Positions 11,601-23,645 of a DNA stretch of 64,000 bases are shown one piece after another. Each line of letters opens with the position of its first letter. The stretch's first letter is position 1. Origin of the DNA: Styela clava. Lineage: Eukaryota > Chordata > Ascidiacea > Stolidobranchia > Styelidae. Made by a program: the position numbers and the translations under genes. The notes under the pieces were generated by a model. The model searched no databases and had not been told where the DNA came from. It saw nothing but the letters and a program-made list of their open reading frames with translations. The stretch covers positions 4,464,001 through 4,528,000 of the forward strand of contig NC_135255.1 of NCBI RefSeq assembly GCF_964204865.1. The letters are read 5' to 3'.

Positions 11601-14128
11601 AAAATTACGTATAGCGAAAAAAGCTAATTTAGTCAGTTTTCAAAGCCTAGCAGCACACCCTTCCGCACAAGAGGCATTCGATTTGATTCTTTTATGTTAA
11701 AGAAGTTTACCTGAAGTTTGCCACACAACTAGAAGCTAAGCCTTTTTTATTTTAGAATCTACGGTATTCTTGTGGCGAAAATGGCCTCATTTTGAAAAAT
11801 TACGTTAGCGAAAAAAGCTAATTTAGTCAATTTTTAAAGCCTAGCAGCACACCCTTCCGCACAAGAGGCATTCGATTTGATTATTTCATGTTAAAGCGGT
11901 TTACCTGAAGTTTGCCACACAACTAGAAGCTAAGCCTTTTTCATTTTAGAATCTACGTTATTCTTATGGCGAAAATGGCCTTATTTGGGAAAATTACGTA
12001 TAGCGAAAAAAGCTAATTTAGTCAAATTTCAAAGCCTAGCAGCACACCCTTCCGCACAAGAGGCATTCGATTTGATTCTTTTATGTTAAAGAAGTTTACC
12101 TGAAGTTTGCCACACAACTAGAAGCTAAGCCTTTTTTATTTTAGAATCTACGTTATTCTTATGGCGAAAATGGCCTTATTTTGAAAAATTACGTATAGCG
12201 AAAAAAGCTAATTTAATCAATTTTCAAAGCCTAGCAGCACACCCTTCCGCACAAGAGGCATTCGATTTGATTATTTCATGTTAAAGCGGTTTACCTGAAG
12301 TTTGCCACACAACTAGAAGCTAAGCCTTTTTTATTTTAGAATCTGGGGTATTCTCATAGCGAAAATGGCCTTATTTGGAAAAATTACATATAGCGAAATA
12401 AGCTTATTTAGTCAATTTTCAAAGCCTAGCAGCACACCCTTCCGCACAAGAGGCATTCTATTTGATTCTTTTATGTTAAAGAAGTTTACCTGAAGTTTGC
12501 CACACAATTAGAACCTAAGCCTTTTTTATTTTAGAATCTGGGGTATTCTCATAGCGAAAATGGCCTTATTTGGGAAAATTACGTATAGCGAAAAAAGCTA
12601 ATTTAGTCAAATTTCAAAGCCTAGCAGCACACCCTTCCGCACAAGAGGCATTCGATTTGATTCTTTTATGTTAAAGAAGTTTACCTGAAGTTTGCCACAC
12701 AACTAGAAGCTAAGCCTTTTTTATTTTAGAATCTACGTTATTCTTATGGCGAAAATGGCCTTATTTTGAAAAATTACGTATAGCGAAAAAAGCTAATTCA
12801 GTCAATATTCAAAGCCTAGCAGCACACCCTTCCGCACAAGAGGCATTCGATTTGATTATTTCATGTTAAAGCGGATTACCTGAAGTTTGCCACACAACTA
12901 GAAGCTAAGCCTTTTTTATTTTAGAATCTGGGGTATTCTCATAGCGAAAATAACCTTATTTGGAAAATTACGTATAGCGAAAAAAGCTAATTTAGTCAAT
13001 TTTCAAAGCCTAGCAGCACACCCTTCCGCACAAGAGGCATTTGATTTGATTCTTTTATGTTGAAGAAGTTTACCTGAAGTTTTCCACACAACTAGAACCT
13101 AAGCCTTTTTTATTTTAGAATCTGGGGTATTCTCATAGCGAAAATGGCCTTATTTGGAAAAATTACATATAGCGAAATAAGCTTATTTAGTCAATTTTCA
13201 AAGCCTAGCAGCACACCCTTCCGCACAAGAGGCATTCGATTTGATTATTTCATGTTAAAGAGGTTTACCTGAAGTTTTCCACACAACTAGAACCTAAGCC
13301 TTTTTTATTTTAGAATCTACGTTTTTCTCATGGCGAAAATGGCCCTAATTAGAAAAATTACGCATAGCGAAAAAAGCTAATTTAGTCAATTTTGAAAGCC
13401 TAGCAGCACACCCTTCCGCACAAGAGGCATTCGATTTGATTATTTCCCATTAAAGAAGATTACCTGAAATTTTCCACACAACTAGAACCTAAGCCTTTTT
13501 TATTTTAGAATCTACCTTATTCTTATGGCGAAAATGGCCTTATTTTGAAAAATTACGTATAGCGAAAAAAGCTACTTTAGTCAAATTTCAAAGACTAGCA
13601 GCACACCCTTCCGCACAAGAGGCATTCGATTTGATTCTTTTATGTTAAAGAAATTTACCTGAAATTTTCCACACAACTAGAACCTAAGCCTTTTTTATTT
13701 TAGAATCTGGGGTATTCTCGTAGCGAAAATGGCCTTATTTTGAAAAATTACGTATAGCGAAATAAGCTTATTTAGTCAATTTTGAAAGCCTAGCAGCACA
13801 CCCTTCCGCACAAGAGGCATTCGATTTGATTATTTCATGTTAAAGAGGTTTACCTGAAATTTTTCCTACAACTAGAACCTAAGCCTTTTTTATTTTAGAA
13901 TCTGGGGTATTCTCATAGCGAAAATGGCCTTTTTTGGAAAAATTACGTATAGCGAAAAAAGCTAATTTAGTCAATTTTCAAAGCCTAGCAGCACACCCTT
14001 CCGCACAAGAGGCATTCGATTTGATTATTTCCCATTAAAGATGATTACCTGAAGTTTTTCACACAACTAGAACCTAAGCCTTTTTTATTTTAGAATCTAC
14101 GTTATTCTTATGGCGAAAATGGCCTTAC
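8697..14128 (+). repeat. Satellite array, ~195-bp monomer, forward block
   Basis: The marker CCTAGCAGCACACCC recurs at 8918, 9113, 9308, 9502, 9697 and onward, giving a monomer of 194-195 bp and about 28 copies. Each monomer carries CCGCACAAGAGGCATTCGAT, CTAAGCCTTTTTTATTTTAG and GCGAAAATGGCC. Variant monomers recur at about 1170-bp spacing: TTTTTCCTACAACTAG at 10346/11516, the short form TTACGTTAGCG near 10633/11803, and CCCATTAAAGAAGATTACC at 9938/11109. This points to a six-monomer higher-order unit. No open reading frame is conserved, so there is no sign that it codes for protein. Confidence 0.95.
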
Positions 14129-16390
14129 TTTGAAAATTGACTAAATAAGCTTATTTCGCTATATGTAATTTTTCCAAATAAGGCCATTTTCGCTATGAGA
14201 ATACCCCAGATTCTAAAATAAAAAAGGCTTAGGTTCTAGTTGTGTGGAAAACTTCAGGTAAACCTCTTTAAAGAGAAATAATCAAATCGAATGCCTCTTG
14301 TGCGGAAGAGTGTGCTGCTAGGCTTTGAAAATTGACTGAATAAGCTTTTTTCGCTATAAGTAATTTTTCCAATTAAGGCCATTTTCGCCATGAGAATAAC
14401 GTAGATTCAAAAATGAAAAAGGCTTAGGTTCTAGTTGTGTAAAAAACTTCAAGTGGACCTATTTAACATGAAATAATCAAATCAAATGCCTCTTGTGCGG
14501 AAAGGTGTGCTGCTAGGCTTTGAAAATTGACTAAATTTGCTTTTTACGCTATACGTAATTTTTCAAAATAAGGCCATTTTCGCCGTAAGAATAACGTAGA
14601 TTCTAAAATAAAAAAGACTTAGGTTCTAGTTGTGTGGAAAACTTCAGGTAATCTTCTTTAATGGGAAATAATCAAATCGAATGCCTCTTGTGCGGAAGGG
14701 TGTGCTGCTAGGCTTTCAAAATTGACTAAATTAGCTTTTTTCGCTATGCGTAATTTTTCTAATTAGGGCCATTTTCGCCATGAGAAAAACGTAGATTCTA
14801 AAATAAAAAAGGCTTAGGTTCTAGTTGTGTGGAAAACTTCACGTAAACCTCTTTAATGGGAAATAATCAAATCGACTGCCTCTTGTGCGGAAGGGTGTGC
14901 TGCTAGGCTTTTAAAATTGACTAAATAAGCTTTTTTCGCTATAAGTAATTTTTCCAATTAAGGCCATTTTCGCCATGAGAATAACGTAGATTCAAAAATA
15001 AAAAAGGCTTAGGTTCTAGTTGTGTAAAAAACTTCAAGTAAACCTCTTTAACATGAAATAATCAAATCAAATGCCTCTTGTGCGGAAAGGTGGGCTGCTA
15101 GGCTTTGAAAATTGACTAAATTAGCTTTTTACGCTATACCTAGTTTTTCCAATTAAGGCCATTTTCGCCATGAGAAAAACGTAGATTTCAATCTAAAAAA
15201 GGCTTAGGTTCTAGTTGTGTAAACAATTTCAGGTAAACTTCTTTAACATAAAATAATCAAATCAAATGCCTCTTGTGCGGAAGGATGTGCTGCTAGGCTT
15301 TGAAATTTGACTAAATTAGCTTTTTTCGCTCTACGTAATTTTTCCAAAAAAGGCCATTTTCGCTATGAGAATACCCCAGATTCTAAAATAAAAAAGGCTT
15401 AGGTTCTAGTTGTGTGGAAAAGTTCAGGTAAACTTCTTCAACATAAAAGAATCAAATCGAATGCCTCTTGTGCGGAAGGGTGTGCTGCTAGGCTTTTAAA
15501 ATTGATTAAATTAGCTTTTTTCGCTATACGTAATTTTCCAAATAAGGCCATTTTCGCTATGAGAATACCCCAGATTCTAAAATAAAAAAGGCTTAGGTTC
15601 TAGTTGTGTGGCAAACTTTAGGTAAACTTCTTTAACATAAAATAATCAAATTGAATGCCTCTTGTACGGAAGGGTGTGCTGCTAGGCTTTGAAAATTGAC
15701 TAAATTAGCTTTTTTCGCTATACGTAATTTTTCCAATTAAGACCATTTTCGCCATAAGAATAACGTAGATTATAAAATAAAAAAGGCTTAGGTTCTAGTT
15801 GTAGGAAAAACTTCAGGTAAACCTCTTCAACATAAAATAATCAAATCGAATGCCTCTTGTGCGGAAGGATGTGCTTCTAGGCTTTGAAAATTGACTAAAT
15901 AAGCTCATTTCGCTATATGTAATTTTTCCAAATAAGGCCATTTTCGCCATAAGAATAACGTAGATTATAAAATAAAAAAGGCTTAGGTTCTAGTTGTGTG
16001 GCAAACTTCAGGTAAACCTCTTTAACATGAAATAATCAAATTGAATGCCTCTTGTGCGGAAGGGTGTGCTGCTGGGCTTTGAAAATTGACTAAATTAGCT
16101 TTTTTCGCTATACGTAATTTTTCCAAATAAGGCCATTAATGCTATTAGAATACCCCAGATTCTAAAATAAAAGAGGCTTAGGTTCTAGTTGTGTGAAAAA
16201 CTTCTGGTAATCTTCTTTAATGGGAAATAATCAAATCGAATGCCTCTTGTGGGGAAGGGTGTGCAGCTGGGCTTTGAAAATTGACTAAATTATCTTTTGT
16301 CGATATACTTATTTTTTTTCAAACAAGGCCATATTCGCTATGAGAATACCCTTGATTTTAAAATGAAAAATGCATGGGTTCTAGTTGAGT
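14129..16390 (-). repeat. Satellite array, reverse block
   Basis: The same 195-bp monomer in reverse complement (marker GGGTGTGCTGCTAGG), about 11-12 copies. Monomers become more diverged towards the right, and the last at 16320-16390 is degenerate. The switch happens within one monomer at 14129-14136, where the eight bases TTTGAAAA are shared by both orientations. Confidence 0.93.
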
Positions 16391-16664
16391 GAAAAACTTT
16401 TCAAGCTTTTATTATTTATTTTTTGGTTATATACATGTTATTTTTCCTAAATTATAAACATATTTCCCATAATAGTATGCTAATTTCGTTTATCTTCATT
16501 TTTTCGGGTGTAGATTCTGACACGCCTCCATTTCTGCCATAAATATTAACCTTTCCGCTTCGCCGCACACAAAGGTCAAATTGCTACTAGCTTCACAGTG
16601 GTACTCTTGGGGGACGCGGCGGTTTCGCTTTTCATTCGCGAGTTTGAGCTGTTGCTTGGTTGAG
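16391..16664. other. Satellite right flank
   Basis: No gene that I can support. An open frame on the minus strand (16496-16735) runs into the adjacent GC-rich palindrome and is probably fortuitous. The motif at 16581-16602 is the inverse of 7496-7517. Confidence 0.4.
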
Positions 16665-17059
16665 GAGTGGGAGTGGTGACTCCTCTGCGGCCCATGGGCC
16701 GGGGCCACGGCCCACCAAATTGGGCCTCGGCCCATCAGGCTATGGGCCGCGGCCCATCAAGTTGTGTAAAGAAACTATTCACTTGGCTAACACAGACAGT
16801 CCCCGAACTCATAATAGCACAATAATGTAAAAAATCTGAATTTTTTTTGTCCTAACCCTAACCTGGTACACATACTACAGGAGTATATTTTTTTGGTTCG
16901 AATATTGACAATTTGGTAAAAATTGAAAATTTGTTAAGATAATTGAATTTTTCCTGATGGGACCGCGGCCCATCAAGCTATGGGCCACGGCCCATGTGGC
17001 CCAATTAGATGGGCCGTGGCCCCGGCCCATGGGCTGTAGAGGAGTCACCACTCCTGTAG
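16665..17059. mobile_element. GC-rich foldback element with GGCCCA arms
   Basis: The left arm (16670-16763) and right arm (16956-17054) are near-perfect inverted copies, both containing GGAGTGGTGACTCCTCT and repeated GGGCCGYGGCCCAT motifs. The spacer is about 190 bp and carries the right half of MITE family Y (16770-16890). The direct repeat TGGTTGAG at 16657-16664 and 17060-17067 flanks the structure and could be its target duplication. Base composition contrasts sharply with the AT-rich surroundings. Confidence 0.75.
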
Positions 17060-17067
17060 TGGTTGAG

Positions 17068-17629
17068 GGCCAATGTTGCACCTGGAGTGTACTGGATCAG
17101 GTGGAACTCGTAATATCTTTTTCGAAGGTATAAAATACGGTACCGTACTATATATACTATGCTGACTATATTAGATAGGATGTCTGAAGTCCGGTACCTG
17201 CCATACAGTTCTTCAAGTTGTGTTAATGCCACTGCTTACGGTACTACCGCGTTTCCCCAAAAATAAAACCTTGTCCGAATTATGAAAATTATTGTAATAT
17301 AATCCCTTTAAAATGATAGTCCATACCTAAATTAGAAGAAATTGTAACTTGATGGCAAATTTGTGGAGCGAAATCACACAGTATGACAAACCTTTCAAAT
17401 ATAGCATCGGGCCTAAAGACTCCAATCATGAAATAACAAAACATGTTGATTCTAAACAATCATATATTATAGTATATATTTCGATACAAGGTGAAATGAC
17501 ACAAAGTTTCAAACCCCGATATGACATTACTGTTTAACATATATAATGTTCGTTGCAGTTTTGATTTTATATATTAGAATCTGAACCTATACCGTATATT
17601 ATTTACATTAAAAACATGAACTGACAATA
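17068..17629. other. Non-coding stretch
   Basis: No gene recognised. Short open frames on either strand show no domain or codon pattern. Confidence 0.4.
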
Positions 17630-18260
17630 GACAATACGTTTATTTCGTCGTGCCAGAAATCACAACACAAGTTCACAACAGATAAAAAATTATGCATTAC
17701 AGTAACAGATTTCATTGCAATTGACAGGAAATCGCGAAGGACCAGAAATGGTCATCATAAGTCAGCGACACCTAGATTTAAGACGAGTCAAAAGTAAAAA
17801 TTGCAATTAAAGAAAGCAATGGATACAAAGAGAAACTTAGTCATTCAAAAAATTACCAACGAAACAGGGAGTGATATAAATATTCATGGGAGAGAGAAAA
17901 AAACATGAGACGGGAAAATTCAGTGATTGATTTTTTTTTTATCTTCGTTCATTTCGTCATGCAGGAAATAATACACAAATTCAAGGCACAGCTTATACAA
18001 TACAGAAACGGATTTAGTCGCAATTTAAAAGCAGGTGGCTTTCATCGCAAGAAACAGAAGGGGTCATAATAAGTCTGCGACACCAACATTTGAAATGAGT
18101 CAAAAATTGAAATAATAAAAAAAGGTAACGGTAGAGAATATTAGTCTTTCGAAAAAATTGTCCAACAAGGGGAGGGAGGGTAAAGATTCCTGTGAAACAT
18201 CACATATAATTTTAGAATGAGATAAAAAAAAGTCTGGGAAATACAATAAGACACAGTAGT
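17630..18260 (-). repeat. Two diverged direct copies, possible retroelement 3' tails
   Basis: CGTTTATTTCGTCGTGCC at about 17637 and CGTTCATTTCGTCATGC at about 17945 each begin a ~300-bp unit. Shared later landmarks are GGTCATCATAAGTCAGCGACA / GGTCATAATAAGTCTGCGACA in part and GAGTCAAAA. On the minus strand the units end in GACGAAATAAACG-like sequence, as many LINE or SINE 3' ends do. Inference only. Confidence 0.45.
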
Positions 18261-19099
18261 TTTGAGAAGAAAAAAAACGATTTAGCATATCAATTTCCTA
18301 AACTTCTGTATAATGGCAACTATTAAATATTGTCACTTGCAACATCAAATCGAGCTATATTTTTTATTTGCAGAAGAATAAATAAATAAAAAATTACATA
18401 ACTTTTAGGTACGAATGCGAAAGCAGAATTCATACTCCATGTACATCCAACATATGAAATTTGAAAGTGAGAGGAGAAAATGATGCAGTTTAAATCATCT
18501 GACTATGAAATAGGAAGAACAGTCTCGGTGAACTTATTGCCACCAACTAAGATATGTCAGTCGGGCCATCAAAAATCCAGAGAACAGAAACATATTCAAG
18601 CCTTAAGTCTAAAGGTGATTGCATGAGTAATGAAAAAATTTAGAATGAGATGATCGAGGTATGTCATATTTGATAAAGCAAAATCAATTCATCGCGACTG
18701 TAAAAGCTATCATTTTCATTCCCAAAGTCACCACCATTTTATACAATTCATGATTCGTTTGCTGTTCTACATAGGTAATATATTCAAAAATTTGCATTGC
18801 ACCTTATTCATCATGTATGTTTTTCTCAATATATTTCAGATGGTGATTATACAATCACAAAAAGAGCTGTGGTGCTAAGCATTCTTGGTTGGGAAAGTTG
18901 AATTGTGTTCTCATGTTGTTGCAATATATTTTGAACCTACTTATGTTGGGAATTCTAAATTAAGCAAAATATTATTGTGTACAAATTTGAATAAAGAAAT
19001 TGTTTCTTTTTTAATGCTGTTGCAACCAAAGCCAGTGTAATAAGACCAGATCCCAATTTATTGTAAATGTGAGACATAACTTTCTTCGAAAATTTAAGT
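18261..19099. other. Non-coding stretch
   Basis: AT-rich; nothing recognised. Confidence 0.4.
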
Positions 19100-19262
19100 C
19101 TACCTTAAATTTCAAATGCCATTCACTTATTAATTTCTTGCATATCACCATTATTGCAATTTATACAAATCAACTTATGTAAAATTTCATTTTTAATAAA
19201 AATAAAAAATATCATAATTATTGTTGAGTGTTCGAGGGGTGCGAGTTTGACATCCTCTGGTC
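19100..19262. mobile_element. Internally deleted hAT family 1 fragment
   Basis: The right end GCGAGTTTGACATCCTCTG resembles the right end of the element at 359-1404. The preceding bases (TTATTGTTGAGTGTTCGAGG) match its subterminal region. A recognisable left end is missing. Confidence 0.6.
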
Positions 19263-19689
19263 TACCGTGCTGAGAATGCATCCAAATGATATTCAGGCTT
19301 CAGCCCCAATCATCTATTAAACAAATTCCACAGTCCCAACAACTTGGGGGATCATTCGTTTTCCTAATTTTCAATTGTAATCTTCTTATTAAAACATGAT
19401 TGGTACCTAATCAAGGGTGAAATTTCTTTCTTGATAGCTGCTTTCTCCCTCTATATAGTTACATAACATTCTTTTGCAGTGCATTACAATATATAATACA
19501 ATTTTATTTCGATTACTTTTACTTTGCAAAGTACGTCATTTCATAGATAGCTCTTAGGTATGTAATCCTTTTCCTCTGGAAAGTTTAGCTCCCAAATATC
19601 AGGCAAATCCTGCTCGGTGTATTCCAGTGCAATGACTGAATGAGAAAATCCAGTCTGCCAGTACCATCACTTTTGAAGTAGCTCCGTCT

Positions 19690-19860
19690 GATTTGTAGTA
19701 GTAGTAGTAGTATTTTATTTCGTCAACAATGTCAAAATCAAAATACAACATACAACATTTCAAAATTAATTTCCAAGGCATTGTGACGAGGCTGTGACGA
19801 AGCGACCGTTAGGTCATCGAGTCAGTCACAGCCTTTAAAAAAATATAAAATTACCATTTT
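19690..19860 (-). repeat. LINE-like 3' tail with GTA/TAC microsatellite
   Basis: On the minus strand the sequence reads TGTTGACGAAATAAAATA followed by a run of TAC triplets (plus strand 19696-19713). The preceding part contains GTCACAGCCTCGTCACAATG. This layout (3' UTR, AATAAA-like end, short tandem tail) is typical of CR1/L2-like LINE ends. It lies downstream, in the minus sense, of the reverse transcriptase relic at 20621-21060. Confidence 0.55.
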
Positions 19861-20620
19861 TTAAACGAAATTGAGCTGAAGTAGCATACACCGAAAATAA
19901 ATTAACAAAACTAACAGAGAGGAAAACAAAAACAAAAGAAAAAACAAAACTCAATTGAATATGTTTAAACCATACTATGGGGGATGGCATGTACACAGTA
20001 TAATTCAAGCCTAACCAACTGGAATAATGGTCTTTTACAGTTAATGTTCTATAGTAGAGTCGTATGTTTCACGAAAAAGGGACTCTAGCTTCGCTTTAAA
20101 TACTAGTTCGATACATTGAGTGGCATGTAAAATCGTTAGAGTGACTCAGACAGGAAATAAATTACAATAAACTGTGCAGTAATAATTAGAGGTATGACAT
20201 CATCAAAATTGTCAATTGAAGCCTTGAATTTGAAAATTCTGTAAATACAATCGTGAATTTTAGAGTATCCATTCTTGCTATAATAGTGGTTTTGGTGTTG
20301 TTCTGTTGGAAAATAACACAAGAAAACGTTGAAATAAAAATTAATTAACCTCTACTAGACACAAAATCTCGCAAGTTCAAGGTTGTTCAATAGAAATTTT
20401 GTCGCATGAAAAAATATTATTTTAGGAGTGTGTTTTAAACATACCGGTATATAACTGAATAGAACTCTATTAAAAACACGCTATGAAAAAGTCATTTAGG
20501 GCTTAATGGTTGACAATTGAAATAACCCATGTAAAATGGCCACAGAGCGACTGGCGGAGTAGGGTTAAAACACAGTAATTTCTTGTCCTCCTACCAACAG
20601 CGACCGATGGTGTGAGTATG

Positions 20621-21060
20621 TCACTTGTAGCTATCGATATATTTTTTAAAAAGTTTGCGGGCGAAACATGCATAGCTGCAGTCTTTTATTTCCTGACTAA
20701 TTTCATTCCAAATAACCGAACCTTGGAACAATATGGATTTTTGCAAAATCGATGAGTCTGACCTTGGAACAAATAGGTTGTGCTGTGAGTATCTTGTGCC
20801 ATGATTGTGGATTAAACCTATGTTTTGAAAATAATTCATAAAAGTATTTGGAGAACAGTTTTGTTTGGTACGGTACATAAATTTTGCAACTTCATAACGA
20901 TATAAGTCATTAAGTTTAAGAAGTTTATGTTTATAATAGTACGGTGTTGTATTTTCTTTGTAACTGCTATTGGAAATTATGCGAATTGCTCTGTTTTGCA
21001 GTACACTGAGCTTTTTCAGATGCTGTTTTGCCGAACAACCCCATATTTGTGTGACTTGTG
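20621..21060 (-). pseudogene. LINE reverse transcriptase C-terminal relic
   Basis: An open frame on the minus strand encodes the conserved region after the reverse transcriptase of CR1/L2-like LINEs. It has the landmarks LQNRAIRIISNSSY, HKLLKLNDLYRYEVAKFMY, HNHGTRYSQ and, near the end, GSVIWNEISQEIKDCSYACF. The frame is open for about 145 codons to the stop, but no upstream polymerase or endonuclease is present. This is therefore a 5'-truncated insertion. The bases 21040-21110 (GTGTGACTTGTGTGACTT and similar) are low-complexity and probably not LINE. Confidence 0.8.
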
Positions 21061-21120
21061 TGGTGACTTGTGTGACTTTGTGTGATTTGTGTGACTGTGT
21101 AACAGAGCAGCTCAAATGCA

Positions 21121-22394
21121 TAACAGATATACAAGCTAGTCTGTATTCAATCTATAAATGAGAAAAAGACTGTTGAAAAAACGCACAGCGATATATTTAA
21201 TTAAACAAGTCAAAGCAACGCACAAGTATAAGGACAACTAATCTCGCTTCCGTTTACGACTGGAATTTGGATGCGGCGGAACGAGGGAGTGTTTTTGAAA
21301 TTTATGCGAATTTCGGTGTTTTTTGGGTGGTAATAGAAGACATAGGATTTAGCGAATATTTCTATTTTTTATCACGGTTTGGAGTTTCAACTCACAAGAA
21401 AAAAAAATGCCTTTTTTCTATCCGGTTTGTGACTCAGACCACCACTTTTAAACGAGCCGTCAGTGGGCAGCAGAGGATCATTAGTTTTTCGTTAGTCGAT
21501 CGATTATTTGTGGGGGTACAAATGCATAAAATCGGCGTAGCAAATACGATTATTTAATAAAAAATAAAAATCGCATGGAAAGGGTTAAGATCGCTACGCT
21601 AAATATAGGCCGGAGATAAAATATGGCCAAATACAGGTAAATGGAGAGGCGATTCCGATAAGCCACCTTGAGTAATTAATCCACGACATACGCAAATTGA
21701 AAAAAAAAGTCAAAATAAGTAGGGCATGGCGGACTGTGATCTATCAGCGTCTCATAATTAATAATAATAATAATAAACAATTCAAGATCAGGCGGGCGAA
21801 TAGGCGAGAAAAATCGACACAAATGATTGATTTCTGTCAAATCCCATAAAAAATGCATTGCGCGAAAGATGGAAGTCTATCGCCAAAACGAGAGAGGCTT
21901 CAATTGGTCCCGCTGAAATGAGAGAGAAGCACACTCTATATTTATATATCTCTGTGGTCGCAAACTCTAACTCACTGGTAAATCGGCTGCCTTCGTTAAA
22001 TTTTTTGTATCAAGGTTAAATTAAAAAGGGACGTATGGTAGGCCTAATTATTATAATATTTATTTTCACCTGATTCAGACCATACATGAGCATCGTCAAT
22101 TTAAATTTGGTTTCCTGTTTTGTTTTCTTCAACGATTCAGTTCAAAAAGTGAGGATCTTAAGCTTATAAAATGGGTATGAAGCTTATAGATACAGATCAT
22201 AAAATTATGACGGAAATGAAACAAAAGATTAATGGGCGAATCAACTTTACTGAAATTTGTTGCGAGAAATAGAATTCTGTTGCAACTATGATGATTAGTG
22301 ATATCGTCGGAGTTATTTTTCGCAACTACACTTCCGCCCAAATACTTAGTTTTCATTTATTGTCTTACCACTTTTGTAATTGAGTATCCGCCAG
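21121..22394. other. Non-coding stretch with TAA microsatellite
   Basis: No supported gene. A short AAT/TAA run is at about 21756-21777. Confidence 0.4.
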
Positions 22395-23176
22395 TCAGTG
22401 ATTTCCCTACACCCCCCCTATAGGGGGTGAACACCCCCCCATAAAATTTCAAACACCCCCCCCTAATTTTGAGGTGCGATTCCACACTTTATTTCCAAAC
22501 TCAAGTATAATTGTATTCAAATATAACGAGTATGACATATTTATCAGTGTAGATGAGGGGTTCTAAACGCGTGTATTTCAAAATTTAATTCATTGCTTAA
22601 TTCATACAAAAGTCAAACACACATGTTCAAAAAAATGTGAAATGTGTAACAAAACAAGCCATAAGTAGCCATTCATACAATGCCAGATGAGCAGGTAACT
22701 TCATTAGTCACTATCAGTTGCAAATTACTTGTTGGAACGTAGTAGTATATATATATTTACGGTTGAAAGCCGTGCTTGTTATCTATTTCCCGGGAATTCT
22801 ATCAGCTAAATATTATAATTATTGATTTCATTACATAACAAACTGTGATGCTAGGTGTATCTAAAATCAAGCTTAGAGCCTATTTTGGTGCCTATTTCTC
22901 AAAATTTTCTCAGGGCGCTTAAGCGCGCCCTGAACCCCAGCCGTGTCGTCCCGCACTTTTCCTCGCTCCCCTTTTCTGGCCCTACAATTTTATTCTGCTG
23001 TGGATTTTGGCTCGCCGTCAATCAACTTGGGGGACCCCTCATGTACATCGTTTCTTAAATACATACCATTTTTAAGAATACAAATAACCTAGTATTATCT
23101 CTAATAGCAAATTATTTACCACCCCTCTAAATTTCGAAACACCCCCCCCTAAAATAAAAAGCTGGGGAACATACTG
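22395..23176. mobile_element. hAT-type element with target duplication CCGCCAGT
   Basis: The left end CAGTGATTTCCC and right end GGGGAACATACTG are inverted repeats. The direct repeat CCGCCAGT flanks them exactly (22387-22394 and 23177-23184). Subterminal C-runs (ACACCCCCCCC) occur near both ends. There is no transposase, so it is non-autonomous. Length is 782 bp. Confidence 0.88.
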
Positions 23177-23218
23177 CCGCCAGTGTTTATGGGATTGATG
23201 CAGCTTTCTCCTTCTATT

Positions 23219-23645
23219 AATAATTGACCATCGCAGTCATCCGAAATCAGGAAATGGGTAAGTTACCGTAACTAGTTAGATTTTCCTGGAAGGCTAATCT
23301 TATTTTCGCGGAATTGTTTTTTTGTGGTATAAATTGGAGCGATGATTCGTTTTTCACTGGACGCTGGTAAAGTCTAGGCATGGTTGCTTTTCTCGAGCCT
23401 CAATAATTGACCATCGCATTCGTATTACGTCATTGGGGATATTTGCCCTTTATTTAAAACTTGTTGTTCCTCACTTAGTCATCCGAAATCAGGAAATGGG
23501 TAGCCTAAGTTACCGTAACTAGTTAGATTTTCCTGGAAGGCTAATCTTATTTTCCCGGAATTGTTTTTTTGTGGTATAAATTGGAGCGATGATTCGGTTT
23601 TCAGTGGACGCTGGTAAAATCTAGGCACGGGTGCTTTTCCCGAGC
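23219..23645. repeat. Tandem direct duplication
   Basis: The block from AATAATTGACCATCGCA through TTACCGTAACTAGTTAGATT to the CTGGACGCTGGTAAA-like end occurs twice (23219-23397 and 23401-23645) with few differences. Relative to the second copy, the first lacks about 60 bp after GACCATCGCA. No coding function is seen. Confidence 0.8.

Noticed and set aside
8697..16390. CRISPR-like array
   Set aside because: Repeats are 195-bp contiguous monomers without unique spacers and sit in a eukaryotic genome.
16496..17232. Minus-strand frames with GPRPMGRGP-like sequence
   Set aside because: Translations of the GGCCCA palindrome arms; no domain.
20970..21161. Plus-strand 63-aa frame rich in Cys and Val
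   Set aside because: Antisense to the LINE frame and composed partly of the GTGTGACTT low-complexity run.
21267..21557. 96-aa plus-strand frame
   Set aside because: No domain, no splice context and no recognisable similarity.
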